From Alcanivoracaceae bacterium (GTDB lineage: Bacteria; Pseudomonadota; Gammaproteobacteria; Xanthomonadales; Marinicellaceae): 40,362 nt of DNA. Positions 17,420-26,293 of this stretch are shown one piece after another. The first letter of the stretch is position 1. Each line of letters begins with the position of its first letter. The stretch lies in contig JADGEI010000027.1 in the NCBI GenBank assembly GCA_016744455.1, positions 1-40,362 of the forward strand. Direction: 5' to 3'. The translations under genes and the position numbers were made by a program. The notes beneath the pieces are model-generated. The model saw only the letters and a list, made by a program, of their open reading frames with translations, had not been told where the DNA came from and did no database searches.

Positions 17420-17971
17420 ATGTTTAAAAAAATACGTCAATCAATATATACTGAAATAGAGAGCATTTTTCCTCTTGATAAACAGGAATCTGAAGATATA
17501 CAAAAATGCCTTGAATGGGTTAATTCGGGTGTTGAGTTATGTAGAATTGAAAAACCAGCTAATCCCCCAAAACATTTGATTTCCTATTTTGTTGTTGTCG
17601 ATGGTGATAATGTTTTATTGGTTGACCACATCAATGCAAAATTATGGTTACCAACGGGAGGTCACGTAGAACCTGGTGAGCACCCAAGAAAAACAGTTGA
17701 GCGTGAGGTTGAAGAGGAGCTCGGTATTAAAGCCAAATTCTTAATAAAAAAACCTTTGTTTATTACTGTGACAGAAACAGTAGGACTAACAGCGGGTCAT
17801 ACAGATGTGTCAATTTGGTATGTACTATCAAGCTCTATTCATACACAATTTAAGTATGATAAATCTGAGTTTAATAGCGTTAAATGGTTTGGCGTGTCAG
17901 ATGTGCCTTTTGATAGGAGCGATCCAAATATGGGTCGATTTCTAGAGAAGTTAAAGGCAATATCGATTTAA
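17420..17971 (+). CDS. Nudix hydrolase
   Basis: A 183-residue cytoplasmic hydrolase. It contains a complete Nudix box, G-H-V-E-P-G-E then seven residues and R-E-V-E-E-E-L-G-I (about 78-100), with all metal-binding Glu present. It would cleave a nucleoside diphosphate linked to another group; the N-terminal 50 residues are helical and specific to its subgroup, so the substrate is unknown. It converges on and overlaps by four bases the GNAT gene, so their transcripts are antisense at the ends. Confidence 0.9.
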   Translation: MFKKIRQSIYTEIESIFPLDKQESEDIQKCLEWVNSGVELCRIEKPANPPKHLISYFVVVDGDNVLLVDHINAKLWLPTGGHVEPGEHPRKTVEREVEEELGIKAKFLIKKPLFITVTETVGLTAGHTDVSIWYVLSSSIHTQFKYDKSEFNSVKWFGVSDVPFDRSDPNMGRFLEKLKAISI

Positions 17972-18561
17972 GAATAATACTGTCTTTTAAAGTTTAGCGA
18001 TTTTTTCACCGTTGGCCACTCTTCTTTGGTTATGGAAAAAACCACAGTATCTCGATATGAACCATCGACATCAAGCAAGTGGTTTCTCAAGATGCCATCT
18101 TGCTTAGCACCTAATCTAGCAATACCATTACGAGAAGCATGATTGTGCCAGTTGGTACGAAACTCTACGGCAATGCATTTTAGTTTTTCAAAGGCATGAG
18201 TTAGTAGTAAGTATTTACATTCGGTATTTACTCCTGTGCGTTGAAATGATTTCGCATACCAAGTGTATCCGATTTCGACACGGTTGTTATTAATGGCATT
18301 ACAGTATCGAGTTGAACCAATAATTTTGTTAGTTTTTTTGTCAACAACTGCAAAGGCATGAGCTTTTTGATGTATGTTCTCATTTATGGCAAATTCTATG
18401 TATTCATCTACCGTTTTTTCAGAGGGAACATAGGTGTACCAAAGATTCCAAAGTTCCCCATCAGATGCGGCTTGGATTAGGCCATTACTGTGGTTTTGTT
18501 TTAGTGGAATTAGATTGACTAATTTTCCTGATAACTCTATATTCTCTAACCAGTGACTCAT
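17968..18561 (-). CDS. GNAT family N-acetyltransferase, RimJ/RimL-like
   Basis: A 197-residue acetyltransferase. Seen: L-I-P-L at the start of the fold, F-A-V-V-D and I-I-G-S-T-R-Y (strand 4), V-E-I-G-Y-T-W-Y (strand 5), and F-R-T-N-W-H-N-H-A-S-R-N-G-I-A-R-L-G-A-K-Q-D-G with N-x-x-S-x-x-x-x-x-x-L-G, the typical RimJ/RimL C-terminal signature, followed by R-D-T-V-V-F-S-I. It transfers acetyl from acetyl-CoA to an amine, perhaps a protein N-terminus or small molecule. It ends on a shared TTAA with the Nudix gene. Confidence 0.85.
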   Translation of the reverse strand: MSHWLENIELSGKLVNLIPLKQNHSNGLIQAASDGELWNLWYTYVPSEKTVDEYIEFAINENIHQKAHAFAVVDKKTNKIIGSTRYCNAINNNRVEIGYTWYAKSFQRTGVNTECKYLLLTHAFEKLKCIAVEFRTNWHNHASRNGIARLGAKQDGILRNHLLDVDGSYRDTVVFSITKEEWPTVKKSLNFKRQYYS

Positions 18562-18673
18562 TTACAATAAAACCATGTTCTTCGAAAGCACTAGAATAAA
18601 GTTTTTGAGATTAATATGAAAGCATTATTTGCTAAAATGGTTCTTATTGAGATTATGGTAAGAATAAACACTT

Positions 18674-19600
18674 ATGCGGTATCTATTATTAATTGTATTA
18701 ATGGCATCAATAGTTGTCAAAGCTCAAGATAGAAAATTTGAAACAGACCTATTGACTGACTTCTTTCAAATTACTAAAGATTCACAATCGGATTACCCAT
18801 TAAAAGACATAATGCAAGGGTGTTCTGCTGTGGATTGTATCCCGTCTATCGATTCACCGGTATTTATGTCTGCAAGTGATGTTAAATTTATCAACGATAA
18901 TGATTTGATTATGGCAGTCACCATAGGTCAAGAAACTCGGATTTACCCTACAGTAACATTACAACGTCATGAAATTGTCAATGATCAAATTGGCACTATA
19001 CCTTTTGCAGTAACTTACTGTCCACTGTGTGGAACAGGTGTAGTTTTCAACCGCAAGATAAATGATACTGTCGTAACATTTGGTGTATCAGGTGTTTTAC
19101 ATGGCAGTGACTTGGTTATGTATGACCGTAAAAATAAAAACTTGTGGCAACAAATTACCGGTAAATCTTTTGCAGGTCCTGACCGAGGTTATCAATTGGA
19201 AAGTCTTCCAGTAGTGATGACTGATTGGAAAACTTGGCTAAAACAACACCCTGATTCTATGGTGCTAGCTAATAGCAAGAATGAAGTGAGTGATCATTAT
19301 AGTAAATACCGTAGCAGTGATAAGGTGATGTTTGGTGGTGTTACCGACCCACGACTAAGCCCTAAAAAAGTGGTTTATGGAATAACTATAGAAAAACAAG
19401 CCATTGCCATAGATTTTGTTTTGATTAAGTCGAAAAAACAACAACAATTAAAAACCGCTGTAGCTGATTTGATGATTGACTATAAAGAGGATGGATCAAT
19501 AGTGATTAGCAATAAAGACAGTAAAGAAATTTATGAAAGCCATCGATCATATTGGTTTGCTTGGTTTACATTCAACCCCAATACATTATTATTTAAATAG
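18674..19600 (+). CDS. Exported DUF3179 protein
   Basis: A 308-residue protein. Signal peptide with a likely cut after V-K-A (residue 17). The DUF3179 pattern is clear: P-V-F-M-S-A-S-D-V, T-Y-C-P-L-C-G-T-G with Cys116 and Cys119, G-V-S-G-V-L-H-G-S-D-L-V-M-Y-D and L-W-Q-Q-I-T-G, then G-I-T-I, A-I-D-F, and Y-W-F-A-W-F-T-F at the C-terminus. Function is not established; the CPLC pair and export suggest a redox or metal site in the periplasm. The next gene, an exported peroxiredoxin-like protein, starts nine bases later, so the two probably form an operon and may share a redox role. Confidence 0.85.
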   Translation: MRYLLLIVLMASIVVKAQDRKFETDLLTDFFQITKDSQSDYPLKDIMQGCSAVDCIPSIDSPVFMSASDVKFINDNDLIMAVTIGQETRIYPTVTLQRHEIVNDQIGTIPFAVTYCPLCGTGVVFNRKINDTVVTFGVSGVLHGSDLVMYDRKNKNLWQQITGKSFAGPDRGYQLESLPVVMTDWKTWLKQHPDSMVLANSKNEVSDHYSKYRSSDKVMFGGVTDPRLSPKKVVYGITIEKQAIAIDFVLIKSKKQQQLKTAVADLMIDYKEDGSIVISNKDSKEIYESHRSYWFAWFTFNPNTLLFK

Positions 19601-19609
19601 AGAACCCAT

Positions 19610-20251
19610 ATGAAAACAATTTTTTCAATATTATTAGTTTTATCATTTAGCTTATATGCAGAAGTACCAACTGACGCAAATGAGGTCAAGCCACTCTTAC
19701 CGGGAATGATTATTCCAAACATTAACGTTTTAAACATCAAAGGTGAAAAGGTTTCTATAACAGCTAAATCCGTTAAAAAGCCATTTGTAATAACATTTTA
19801 TCGTGGTGGTTGGTGTCCTTATTGTAATGCACAATTAGCACAAATGCGTCACGCAGAAAAACAACTTTTAGAATTAGGGTTTGATGTCTATTTTATCTCG
19901 CCTGATCGCCCTGAGTTCTTAATAGAAAGCCTTAAAGACAATGACTTGAAAAAAGACATCAATTACACTTTATTATCTGATCCAACTATGCAAGTAGCAC
20001 AAGATTTTGGCATTGCTTTCAAACTTGATGATAAATTAGTAATAAAATATAAATTATGGAATATAGATCTAGAAAAAGCCTCAGGTTATGATCATCATTA
20101 TTTGCCTGTGCCAGCCACTTATATTGTTGGAAAAAAAGGTATTATTCAATTTCAATACACCAACCCAGATTACAAAGTAAGGCTCGACCCTGAGTTGTTG
20201 GTTGCAGCAGCTAAGAGCTATAAAAAAACTAAAGGGAAAAATGTTAAGTAG
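19610..20251 (+). CDS. Exported peroxiredoxin-like (AhpC/TSA) protein
   Basis: A 213-residue protein. Signal peptide ending L-Y-A (about residue 17). The thioredoxin-fold core holds F-Y-R-G-G-W-C-P-Y-C-N with C69-x-x-C72, and later V-P-A-T-Y-I-V, the cis-Pro loop. The Y-R-G-G-W-C-P-Y-C form is typical of a peroxiredoxin-like AhpC/TSA subgroup in which a CxxC replaces the lone peroxidatic Cys, so thiol oxidoreductase or peroxidase activity in the periplasm is likely. It is coupled to the DUF3179 gene. Confidence 0.85.
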   Translation: MKTIFSILLVLSFSLYAEVPTDANEVKPLLPGMIIPNINVLNIKGEKVSITAKSVKKPFVITFYRGGWCPYCNAQLAQMRHAEKQLLELGFDVYFISPDRPEFLIESLKDNDLKKDINYTLLSDPTMQVAQDFGIAFKLDDKLVIKYKLWNIDLEKASGYDHHYLPVPATYIVGKKGIIQFQYTNPDYKVRLDPELLVAAAKSYKKTKGKNVK

Positions 20252-20495
20252 CTTTTATAAACAATATTCAATATTTGTTAATTGTGTATTTGGTGATCCA
20301 GATTTAGCTAATTGAATTAGATATGAAAAATTCCTTCCAACTAAATAAATTTGAACCAAAGGAGGAAAGTTGTTTTCAGCATACTCAATTAGCTCCTACT
20401 AAACCGGACAAAATAATACTTTAGTTCGATTGGAAAAATAAGATTGGGCGAGGAAAGAATATCACTAGCCTTTCAACAAGTTTATTACAGTTGAT

Positions 20496-21119
20496 TTAAT
20501 CATGTATTGCTGTCCTTTCTGAGATTATCTTGGTTAAGGAAATCACATGTGACAAGACCAATAGGGGCACAAACACAGTTGTAATAATAACCAATGGAAA
20601 AGCTGTCATTGGATCGACTACATTCATTTTATCTGCTGATATCCCATAACCTGAGGCACCTGTTAGAATGGCAAAAAATAAATCAATAAATCCTAATACA
20701 TGGAATATAACGGCTGTTTTAATAGCCTGCTTCCATTTCATCCATAAGGCGACGGCAACAAAAGGTGCGGCGATTGCTATGGCAAAATCACCAAACCCAG
20801 CAGGAGCAGCAAAACCAGCGGGAAGGGTTTTATACGCCCAAAGAGTTAGAAAGGTGAAACCAACAGTTCGCCAAGCATGAGGTAATACCAACATAGCTAG
20901 TGATAAATTTTTAGTCCAAGTGCGTACTTTTGAATTAAAAATATATAATATCCCATAAATAATTGATGGTGTTATTACAGATATAATAATTGATAAGTGC
21001 GATTCAAACCGTAGGTATTCATATAATCCTAGAGTTCCAATTATGGCTGTTATTGCCATCCAAATGAGGCATAGAATTATGGCAATTATTGTACCTTTGT
21101 ATTTTATAGATTGATTCAT
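20496..21119 (-). CDS. Six-helix membrane protein of unknown function
   Basis: A 207-residue hydrophobic protein with about six membrane segments. A distinctive loop L-P-A-G-F-A-A-P-A-G-F-G-D-F-A-I-A lies in the middle; similar unnamed membrane proteins share it as far as I recall, but no family name can be given with confidence. AGGAG lies 7 bases before the ATG. It follows the glutathione-transferase-like gene by nine bases on the same strand and is the last gene of the marR/RND unit. Confidence 0.7.
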   Translation of the reverse strand: MNQSIKYKGTIIAIILCLIWMAITAIIGTLGLYEYLRFESHLSIIISVITPSIIYGILYIFNSKVRTWTKNLSLAMLVLPHAWRTVGFTFLTLWAYKTLPAGFAAPAGFGDFAIAIAAPFVAVALWMKWKQAIKTAVIFHVLGFIDLFFAILTGASGYGISADKMNVVDPMTAFPLVIITTVFVPLLVLSHVISLTKIISERTAIHD

Positions 21120-21128
21120 GGTGTTCTC

Positions 21129-21743
21129 CTATTTATCAGTATTTATGTATTGTTGTCGTTGTGTTAGTTGTTTTACCCAGTTATGAATATTGTTATAATT
21201 CTGAGTTAATTTCACTTTATCAACCCGAATTGCAAGTGAACCAACCATTAAATCAGCTGTACTGAATTGATTTTTTATAAGAATTTTTCGATTTTCTAAA
21301 TGATCATTTAGATAGGTTAAAATATTACTCAATTGAGTAAAACCTGGCCCCATGCCAACGAATTCAATGTTTTGTTTGTTTTGTTTTTGTTCTCTAATTG
21401 TTTCAAATATTGCTGGCTCTAGTGTTGCTACTGCCAATAAAATCCATTGATAATATTTGTGTGTTTTAGATAACTCTGGAATCAAGTTGTTTTTCTGGTA
21501 GTTTTCAGCCAAATAGAGGCAGATAGCAAGTGACTCAATGATTGTTTTATTGCCAACTTTCAAAGCAGGGGCTTTGCCTAAGGGATGGATTTTTAGATGT
21601 TCTGTTGCCCTGTGTTCGGTATTAGGTAAGTCTACTTTTTGTAAGTGATATTTTAATCCTAGTTCTTCTAACATCCATCGTACCTTTGCGGCACGGGTAT
21701 CTGGATAGTAATAAAGTGTTATTTCTTGGTTGTTTTTATTCAT
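21129..21743 (-). CDS. Glutathione S-transferase-like protein
   Basis: A 204-residue cytoplasmic protein. Thioredoxin-like N-terminal domain with L-Y-Y-Y-P-D-T-R-A-A-K-V-R-W-M-L-E-E-L-G, K-A-P-A-L (cis-Pro) and I-I-E-S-L-A-I-C-L-Y-L-A (glutathione gamma-Glu contact E-S), then an all-helical C-terminal domain with F-S-T-A-D-L-M-V-G-S (the N-capping S/T-x-x-D motif). It would conjugate glutathione to electrophiles. An ATG at 21767 is in frame, but 21743 is preceded by AGAGG (21755-21751) and is the better start. The gene is 11 bp after the DUF1302 gene and shares its operon, which suggests detoxification coupled to export. Confidence 0.85.
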   Translation of the reverse strand: MNKNNQEITLYYYPDTRAAKVRWMLEELGLKYHLQKVDLPNTEHRATEHLKIHPLGKAPALKVGNKTIIESLAICLYLAENYQKNNLIPELSKTHKYYQWILLAVATLEPAIFETIREQKQNKQNIEFVGMGPGFTQLSNILTYLNDHLENRKILIKNQFSTADLMVGSLAIRVDKVKLTQNYNNIHNWVKQLTQRQQYINTDK

Positions 21744-21754
21744 ATTAATTCCTC

Positions 21755-23047
21755 TTATAGCCCCCATTGAAAACCGACAGTTAATCGGTCTTGATTGTTA
21801 AATTGCCCAAATAATCCCTGTTTATCACCATAAAAAATATCGGCTCCAACCCATAATTTCACTTGGCTATTTAATTCATAATCTAATTGTATTTGTACAG
21901 AGCCATCACCGTAGTCGATATTATGAAGCTCTAGAATATTTAGATTCCACGAATCATTTTTAAACGAACGTGTATAAAGAAATGAAAATGTCGTGTTGTT
22001 TTGTTCCCTAATAATACTATCTTCGTAATCAAATAAATGGCTTTGGAACCATTGAGCACTTATCATGGTGTCAGTTAATCCCATCCAATCAAGTCCAATA
22101 ACCCATGACATATCAGCAGAATTTGCAATACCTGTTTGATTAGTGTCACTACTCAAATGATAAGAGTCTGTGCTGTATCCAAGTTCTGATCTAAAGGTGT
22201 AATCACCAAAAGAATTACTAGCGGATGCTCCAAATAAATGTTTGCGTTTATAGGTAGAGTTGATGCGGATACCTTCATCAGATAAACTCTGAAATAAAAC
22301 AGGTGTATCTAAGTAATGGTATAAATAATTAAGGGTTAAATCCCAGCCAGCAGTAAAACTAGAGAATTGTAAGCCAACATCACTGTCCTTAAAAAAGCGT
22401 GATGGCTTGGCTTGATTAATGTCTAAAAATTCTACACCTTCTACAAGTTGTGGGACGAATAATGGACTGGTAAAAGCAAAAGGTGCATCGGCATGAGCCA
22501 GTTCATGATAAGTGCTGTCAGGAATCCACAACAACTGTAAAGTATTGTCATCATTTAGTGGAATTTCAGCATTGATCATCCATAAGGGTATTCGTGAATC
22601 GGCAAATTCATCTAATACAAATTCTCTAAAACTTTGTGGATTGATGACATCCAATACCTTTAAACCATCGGCTTGCCCCCAAACTACTTGCTGTTTACCT
22701 ATTTTCCAAAACACATGTTCTGACTCCGTTTCGATATACCATTCTCGTATTGCAATATCACCATCAGAGCTAGTTCTAACCGCTCCATTTATGGATGAAA
22801 AATTATCGCCCTTTGGTGAATTAAACCCTAAGTTAGTACCACTATCAAAACGAGCTCTGACAATAAAGGTCATATCAATATTTTTTGATATTGAGAAAAA
22901 CCATTCAGGTGCGATTATACTCTCAAATTTATGTTGCTTACCATTATCGTAAATGGCAGCCTCTTGCTCAAATGTTAAAGAAAACTCTGCATTTACACTG
23001 TAAGGAATAATGAACAGCATTAACAATGCTTTCAGTTTATTTCCCAC
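21755..23047 (-). CDS. DUF1302-type outer-membrane beta-barrel protein
   Basis: A 430-residue protein. Signal peptide M-G-N-K-L-K-A-L-L-M-L-F then S-V-N-A (about residue 20), followed by alternating strands with many aromatic residues as in outer-membrane barrels. The block W-K-I-G-K-Q-Q-V-V-W-G-Q-A-D-G and V-L-D-V-I-N-P-Q-S-F-R-E is the DUF1302 signature. DUF1302 proteins are usually found with MMPL/RND transporters and are thought to be the outer-membrane partner. The start is GTG at 23047-23045, inside the end of the transporter gene (11-bp overlap), so it is translationally coupled to it. Confidence 0.85.
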   Translation of the reverse strand: MGNKLKALLMLFIIPYSVNAEFSLTFEQEAAIYDNGKQHKFESIIAPEWFFSISKNIDMTFIVRARFDSGTNLGFNSPKGDNFSSINGAVRTSSDGDIAIREWYIETESEHVFWKIGKQQVVWGQADGLKVLDVINPQSFREFVLDEFADSRIPLWMINAEIPLNDDNTLQLLWIPDSTYHELAHADAPFAFTSPLFVPQLVEGVEFLDINQAKPSRFFKDSDVGLQFSSFTAGWDLTLNYLYHYLDTPVLFQSLSDEGIRINSTYKRKHLFGASASNSFGDYTFRSELGYSTDSYHLSSDTNQTGIANSADMSWVIGLDWMGLTDTMISAQWFQSHLFDYEDSIIREQNNTTFSFLYTRSFKNDSWNLNILELHNIDYGDGSVQIQLDYELNSQVKLWVGADIFYGDKQGLFGQFNNQDRLTVGFQWGL

Positions 23048-26000
23048 GTTTCATCGCACGTTTACTAAATAAACTGTCTTCTACTGTCTGTTTATAATCA
23101 ACATTAGAAAAAATAAAATCTGAATGGTGCCCTGTTCGGTGGTTATCTATACTAAATTTATGCCGAGTTATGATGCCATCAACTACTCTAACATCTAAGA
23201 CCATTAGTGTTTTTAGCGGTTTTTCTTTAGGGTTCCAATATTTTGCTTGCCTAATTATCCACAAATTTGAGTCCACCCAAATTTCGGTATGTCCGTAACC
23301 TAATTCTTTAGCAATATCTGGTGTTTTGGGTGTGCCTTTTAAGACAATCGTTTCATTGCCGTTTAATTTTTCCACTCGTAAAGTTTCATAATTATAATCT
23401 TGAGGTGACAACTTTCCTTCGAGTTTTATATCCTCATAAGTAAAATCTGTACCTAGGAAATAATCACCCCGATCAGATACTGAGATTCTTCTAACCTTTC
23501 GCAGCGCAGGGAGATAAAGCCATTGATCGTCTTCTGTTGCAACATCAGAATAATCAAATGTTAAAAAGGATGTGCCTTTGATATTGCTGGGATTTTTATA
23601 AAAGATAATGGTTTTTTTATCTTCACCAAAATATTTTCTATAGGATCTTGTGCCCCTGATTCTTTTCTTGCCGCGTTTATCAACCAAAATCATTTCCAAA
23701 TCTCGACTAACAAATTCACCATCATCTATGGAATTAACCTTGTTTACTACTTGGAATGCAGCTGGCAAATCTTGGGCAAATGATTGTTGAGAAATAAATA
23801 CAGCAGAAATAATAACAATAAGCAAAACTAGAGATTGGGCTAGTTTATTATGGGGAGGGGTGTTTCTGCTGCTATTACGGGTTATAAATCGAGGGTTAAT
23901 GACTTTTATCAAGGCAGGCAATAATGTCATACTTGCCAAGAAACTGGTGGTTACTGAAATAACCACAATTAAACCAAAGTTAGTTAGCGGTACTACCTTA
24001 CTTGTAATTAATACTCCAAACCCAAAAGCAATGGCTAGGTAATTAAAAAATAAGGCACGTCCAGTTGAAGGATAGAGCTTTTCTAAGGCTGCATTCATAT
24101 TCCCATCAAGTTGCTTATACAATGTTTGTAACCTATCTATGGTATGAATGGCAAAATCTATTCCCAACCCTATTGCAACTGATGCAAACATAGACGTTCC
24201 TATTCCCAAATCTATTTTCAAGATAACCATGGTGCTGTAAATTAGCAATATGGAACTGGCAACAGGTATTATTGCTAATAAACCTGCAACCATTGAACGG
24301 AACAACAAAGCTGAGACTAACCACACCAACAACATGGAAATGCCCATACCTACAAAATGACTTTCACCTAAATCTTTAATCCAATGGTAGTTAACAGTAA
24401 CGCGTCCACTCAATGATGCTTTTATTCCTTCACCTTTAAAATTTTTATCAATATAGGTTTGTAAATTTATCACCACATCTTTGCTATCATGGTAACTGCC
24501 TTTATTTAATGTAAGGCGTATATTGGCAATGCGGTATTCATAATCCACTTCTTCTTCAAAGTCAGTTGGGTCAGATGATGCCGAGTAGATAACGAAATAT
24601 TGTGCCACTAGATCTTTATCTGTAGGTAAGGTATATTTCCCTTTATGACCGCCATTAAGAGATCGATTCATTTGTTTCAAATAATCCACAATTGAAGTGG
24701 CGCCTTTAACATTATCAAGACTTAAAGCAAACTCTTGTAAAGCCTGCATTTTTTGTAGGTTTTCTATTTTAAACAAACCTTCTTCCTCTTGTGTTTCGAT
24801 AACTATATCCAAGTTATTAGTACCATTGAAATGGTTATTAATGGCTTTATCAGCCTTAAATAATGACTCATTTGGGTGAAAGGTCTCAATGCGATCTTCA
24901 TTAACGCTCAAATGGCTGGCTGCAAAGATACCACTAATGATAATGATTGCAAAAACCGCAATAACTATTTTTGGTTTATCACTTGTTACTTTTCCAATCT
25001 TTGCCATAATTGCAGAAAACATATCAAGTTTATTACTTTGACTCATTTTAATCATATATTTTGATGCCTTGGGTTTTATCCAAGCCATAGCTGCGGGTAA
25101 AAATACCAGTGAATACAACCAAGCAATTGCTACACCAATAGCTGTAAATAGGCCAAAATACTTAAATGGTGGCATATAAGCGGCAAAATATAACCCTAAA
25201 AAGCCAGCAACTGTAGTCAATGTTGTTAAGGTAATTGGTCGCCACATCTCCTCTAAGGTTTGTACAATTAACCTTTTAGAATCAGTCTCGGGATCTTTGG
25301 CATACAACTCAAAATAATGATTATAAATATGGATGGAGTCGGCAACAGAAATACCTATTAAAATTACAGGTAAAGCATTGGTAATAACATAAAAAGGGAT
25401 GTCACTTAATGCCATGATAGCTAAGGTCATTAGCACAGATGCTGCTATAATTACATTTGATAACAATCCAGGACTAAAGCGCCTAAAGGCAAATAGAATA
25501 ATTAATGTGATTACAATGCCTGCAATGGGGTTTAGTTTTTGCGCATCGGCATCGATATAACTACCTAAATATCCAGCAATTGCCCCTTCTCCTGCTACAT
25601 GTATTTCGTTTTTATTATCAAAATTTGTCGAAGATTTAACTTTTCTTATGATGTCTAAAATGGCAAGATAAGAATCCTCTGTTTTTTTATCATTCAATAA
25701 TTCAACAACTATTAATGTCGCTTTTTTATCATTTGCAACCATATTGCCCATGTATAAAGGAAAATCTGAAACCTTGTCCCAAACAGCATCAGCTTGATAT
25801 TGAGTTTGCGGGCTTTCTTCAAAAAACAAATTAACTTCCATTCCCTCTTGTGACCCTGTAATATTCTTTTCTGTTGCTAGAGAAATCACATTATCGGCAT
25901 TAACATTTTCTAAATTCGAAATTTGACTGGTTAATACATCAACTAATTGCAAAGATTTTGGGTTAAACACACCATTTTTCGAGTCATTAATTATTGCAAT

Positions 26001-26222
26001 AACAATCGGGTCACTTAATCCAAATTGTGCCTTAACTTTTTCTCGATAAACCAAAGCAGGGTTGTCCGGTGCTAAAAAAGCATCTGAGCGAGTATCCTTG
26101 TAAAGCTTTGGCAGTGCCGAAAATAATGCAAGCATTAGTATTATGCTCAATACAGCTATCTTTTTAGGATGTGTGACAATGGTGTTTGCGAAATTGGTTA
26201 TTAAAGTTTGTTTTTGTTTCAT
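23037..26222 (-). CDS. RND/MMPL family transporter fused to a LolA-like outer-membrane-lipoprotein-sorting domain
   Basis: A 1061-residue protein. Residues about 1-800 form an RND/MMPL exporter: two halves, each with one helix, a large periplasmic loop and five more helices, with sterol-sensing-like stretches such as V-I-L-I-G-I-S-V-A-D-S-I-H-I and S-V-A-I-G-L-G-I-D-F-A-I-H-T. After the last helix (V-L-L-I-V-I-I-S-A-V-F-I) the chain continues, after S-F-A-Q-D, as a domain of about 240 residues with W-L-Y-L-P-A-L-R-K-V-R-R-I and E-I-W-V-D-S-N-L-W-I-I-R-Q, the LolA-like family normally encoded as a separate exported protein next to such transporters. Start: ATG 26222 with AGGT/GAGG (26230-26226) is chosen over 26243, which has no ribosome-binding site and lies in an operator palindrome. 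Likely role: moving hydrophobic compounds across the envelope. Under probable MarR control. Confidence 0.9.
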   Translation of the reverse strand: MKQKQTLITNFANTIVTHPKKIAVLSIILMLALFSALPKLYKDTRSDAFLAPDNPALVYREKVKAQFGLSDPIVIAIINDSKNGVFNPKSLQLVDVLTSQISNLENVNADNVISLATEKNITGSQEGMEVNLFFEESPQTQYQADAVWDKVSDFPLYMGNMVANDKKATLIVVELLNDKKTEDSYLAILDIIRKVKSSTNFDNKNEIHVAGEGAIAGYLGSYIDADAQKLNPIAGIVITLIILFAFRRFSPGLLSNVIIAASVLMTLAIMALSDIPFYVITNALPVILIGISVADSIHIYNHYFELYAKDPETDSKRLIVQTLEEMWRPITLTTLTTVAGFLGLYFAAYMPPFKYFGLFTAIGVAIAWLYSLVFLPAAMAWIKPKASKYMIKMSQSNKLDMFSAIMAKIGKVTSDKPKIVIAVFAIIIISGIFAASHLSVNEDRIETFHPNESLFKADKAINNHFNGTNNLDIVIETQEEEGLFKIENLQKMQALQEFALSLDNVKGATSIVDYLKQMNRSLNGGHKGKYTLPTDKDLVAQYFVIYSASSDPTDFEEEVDYEYRIANIRLTLNKGSYHDSKDVVINLQTYIDKNFKGEGIKASLSGRVTVNYHWIKDLGESHFVGMGISMLLVWLVSALLFRSMVAGLLAIIPVASSILLIYSTMVILKIDLGIGTSMFASVAIGLGIDFAIHTIDRLQTLYKQLDGNMNAALEKLYPSTGRALFFNYLAIAFGFGVLITSKVVPLTNFGLIVVISVTTSFLASMTLLPALIKVINPRFITRNSSRNTPPHNKLAQSLVLLIVIISAVFISQQSFAQDLPAAFQVVNKVNSIDDGEFVSRDLEMILVDKRGKKRIRGTRSYRKYFGEDKKTIIFYKNPSNIKGTSFLTFDYSDVATEDDQWLYLPALRKVRRISVSDRGDYFLGTDFTYEDIKLEGKLSPQDYNYETLRVEKLNGNETIVLKGTPKTPDIAKELGYGHTEIWVDSNLWIIRQAKYWNPKEKPLKTLMVLDVRVVDGIITRHKFSIDNHRTGHHSDFIFSNVDYKQTVEDSLFSKRAMKRGK

Positions 26223-26230
26223 TTCAACCT

Positions 26231-26244
26231 CATGTATATACATG
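26231..26244. promoter_or_regulatory. Operator palindrome O1, before the RND gene
   Basis: Perfect 14-bp palindrome CATGTATATACATG touching the ribosome-binding site of the transporter gene. The identical 14-mer is repeated at 26263-26276; the two centres are 32 bp apart, about three helical turns, so two bound dimers would face the same side. Inferred MarR site. Confidence 0.7.
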
Positions 26245-26251
26245 CATTGTG

Positions 26252-26287
26252 TTAAACATTAACATGTATATACATGTTAATGTTTAA
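26252..26287. promoter_or_regulatory. Operator palindrome O2, 36-bp perfect palindrome
   Basis: Every base from 26252 to 26287 pairs with its mirror about a centre between 26269 and 26270 (18 pairs, no loop). The core 26263-26276 is CATGTATATACATG, same as O1. It lies between the marR stop and the RND start. As DNA it is an operator or cruciform candidate; as RNA it could form a hairpin, but no T tract follows in the minus direction. Confidence 0.75.
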
Positions 26288-26293
26288 AAAAAG

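Noticed and set aside
20356-20400. Strong AAAGGAGG ribosome-binding site in the gap after the peroxiredoxin gene
   Set aside because: The following frame (TTG start) stops after about ten codons; no gene can be supported.
26252-26287. 36-bp palindrome as terminator of marR
   Set aside because: No loop and no T tract downstream in the minus direction, and its core is repeated as O1 before the RND gene, so an operator role fits better.
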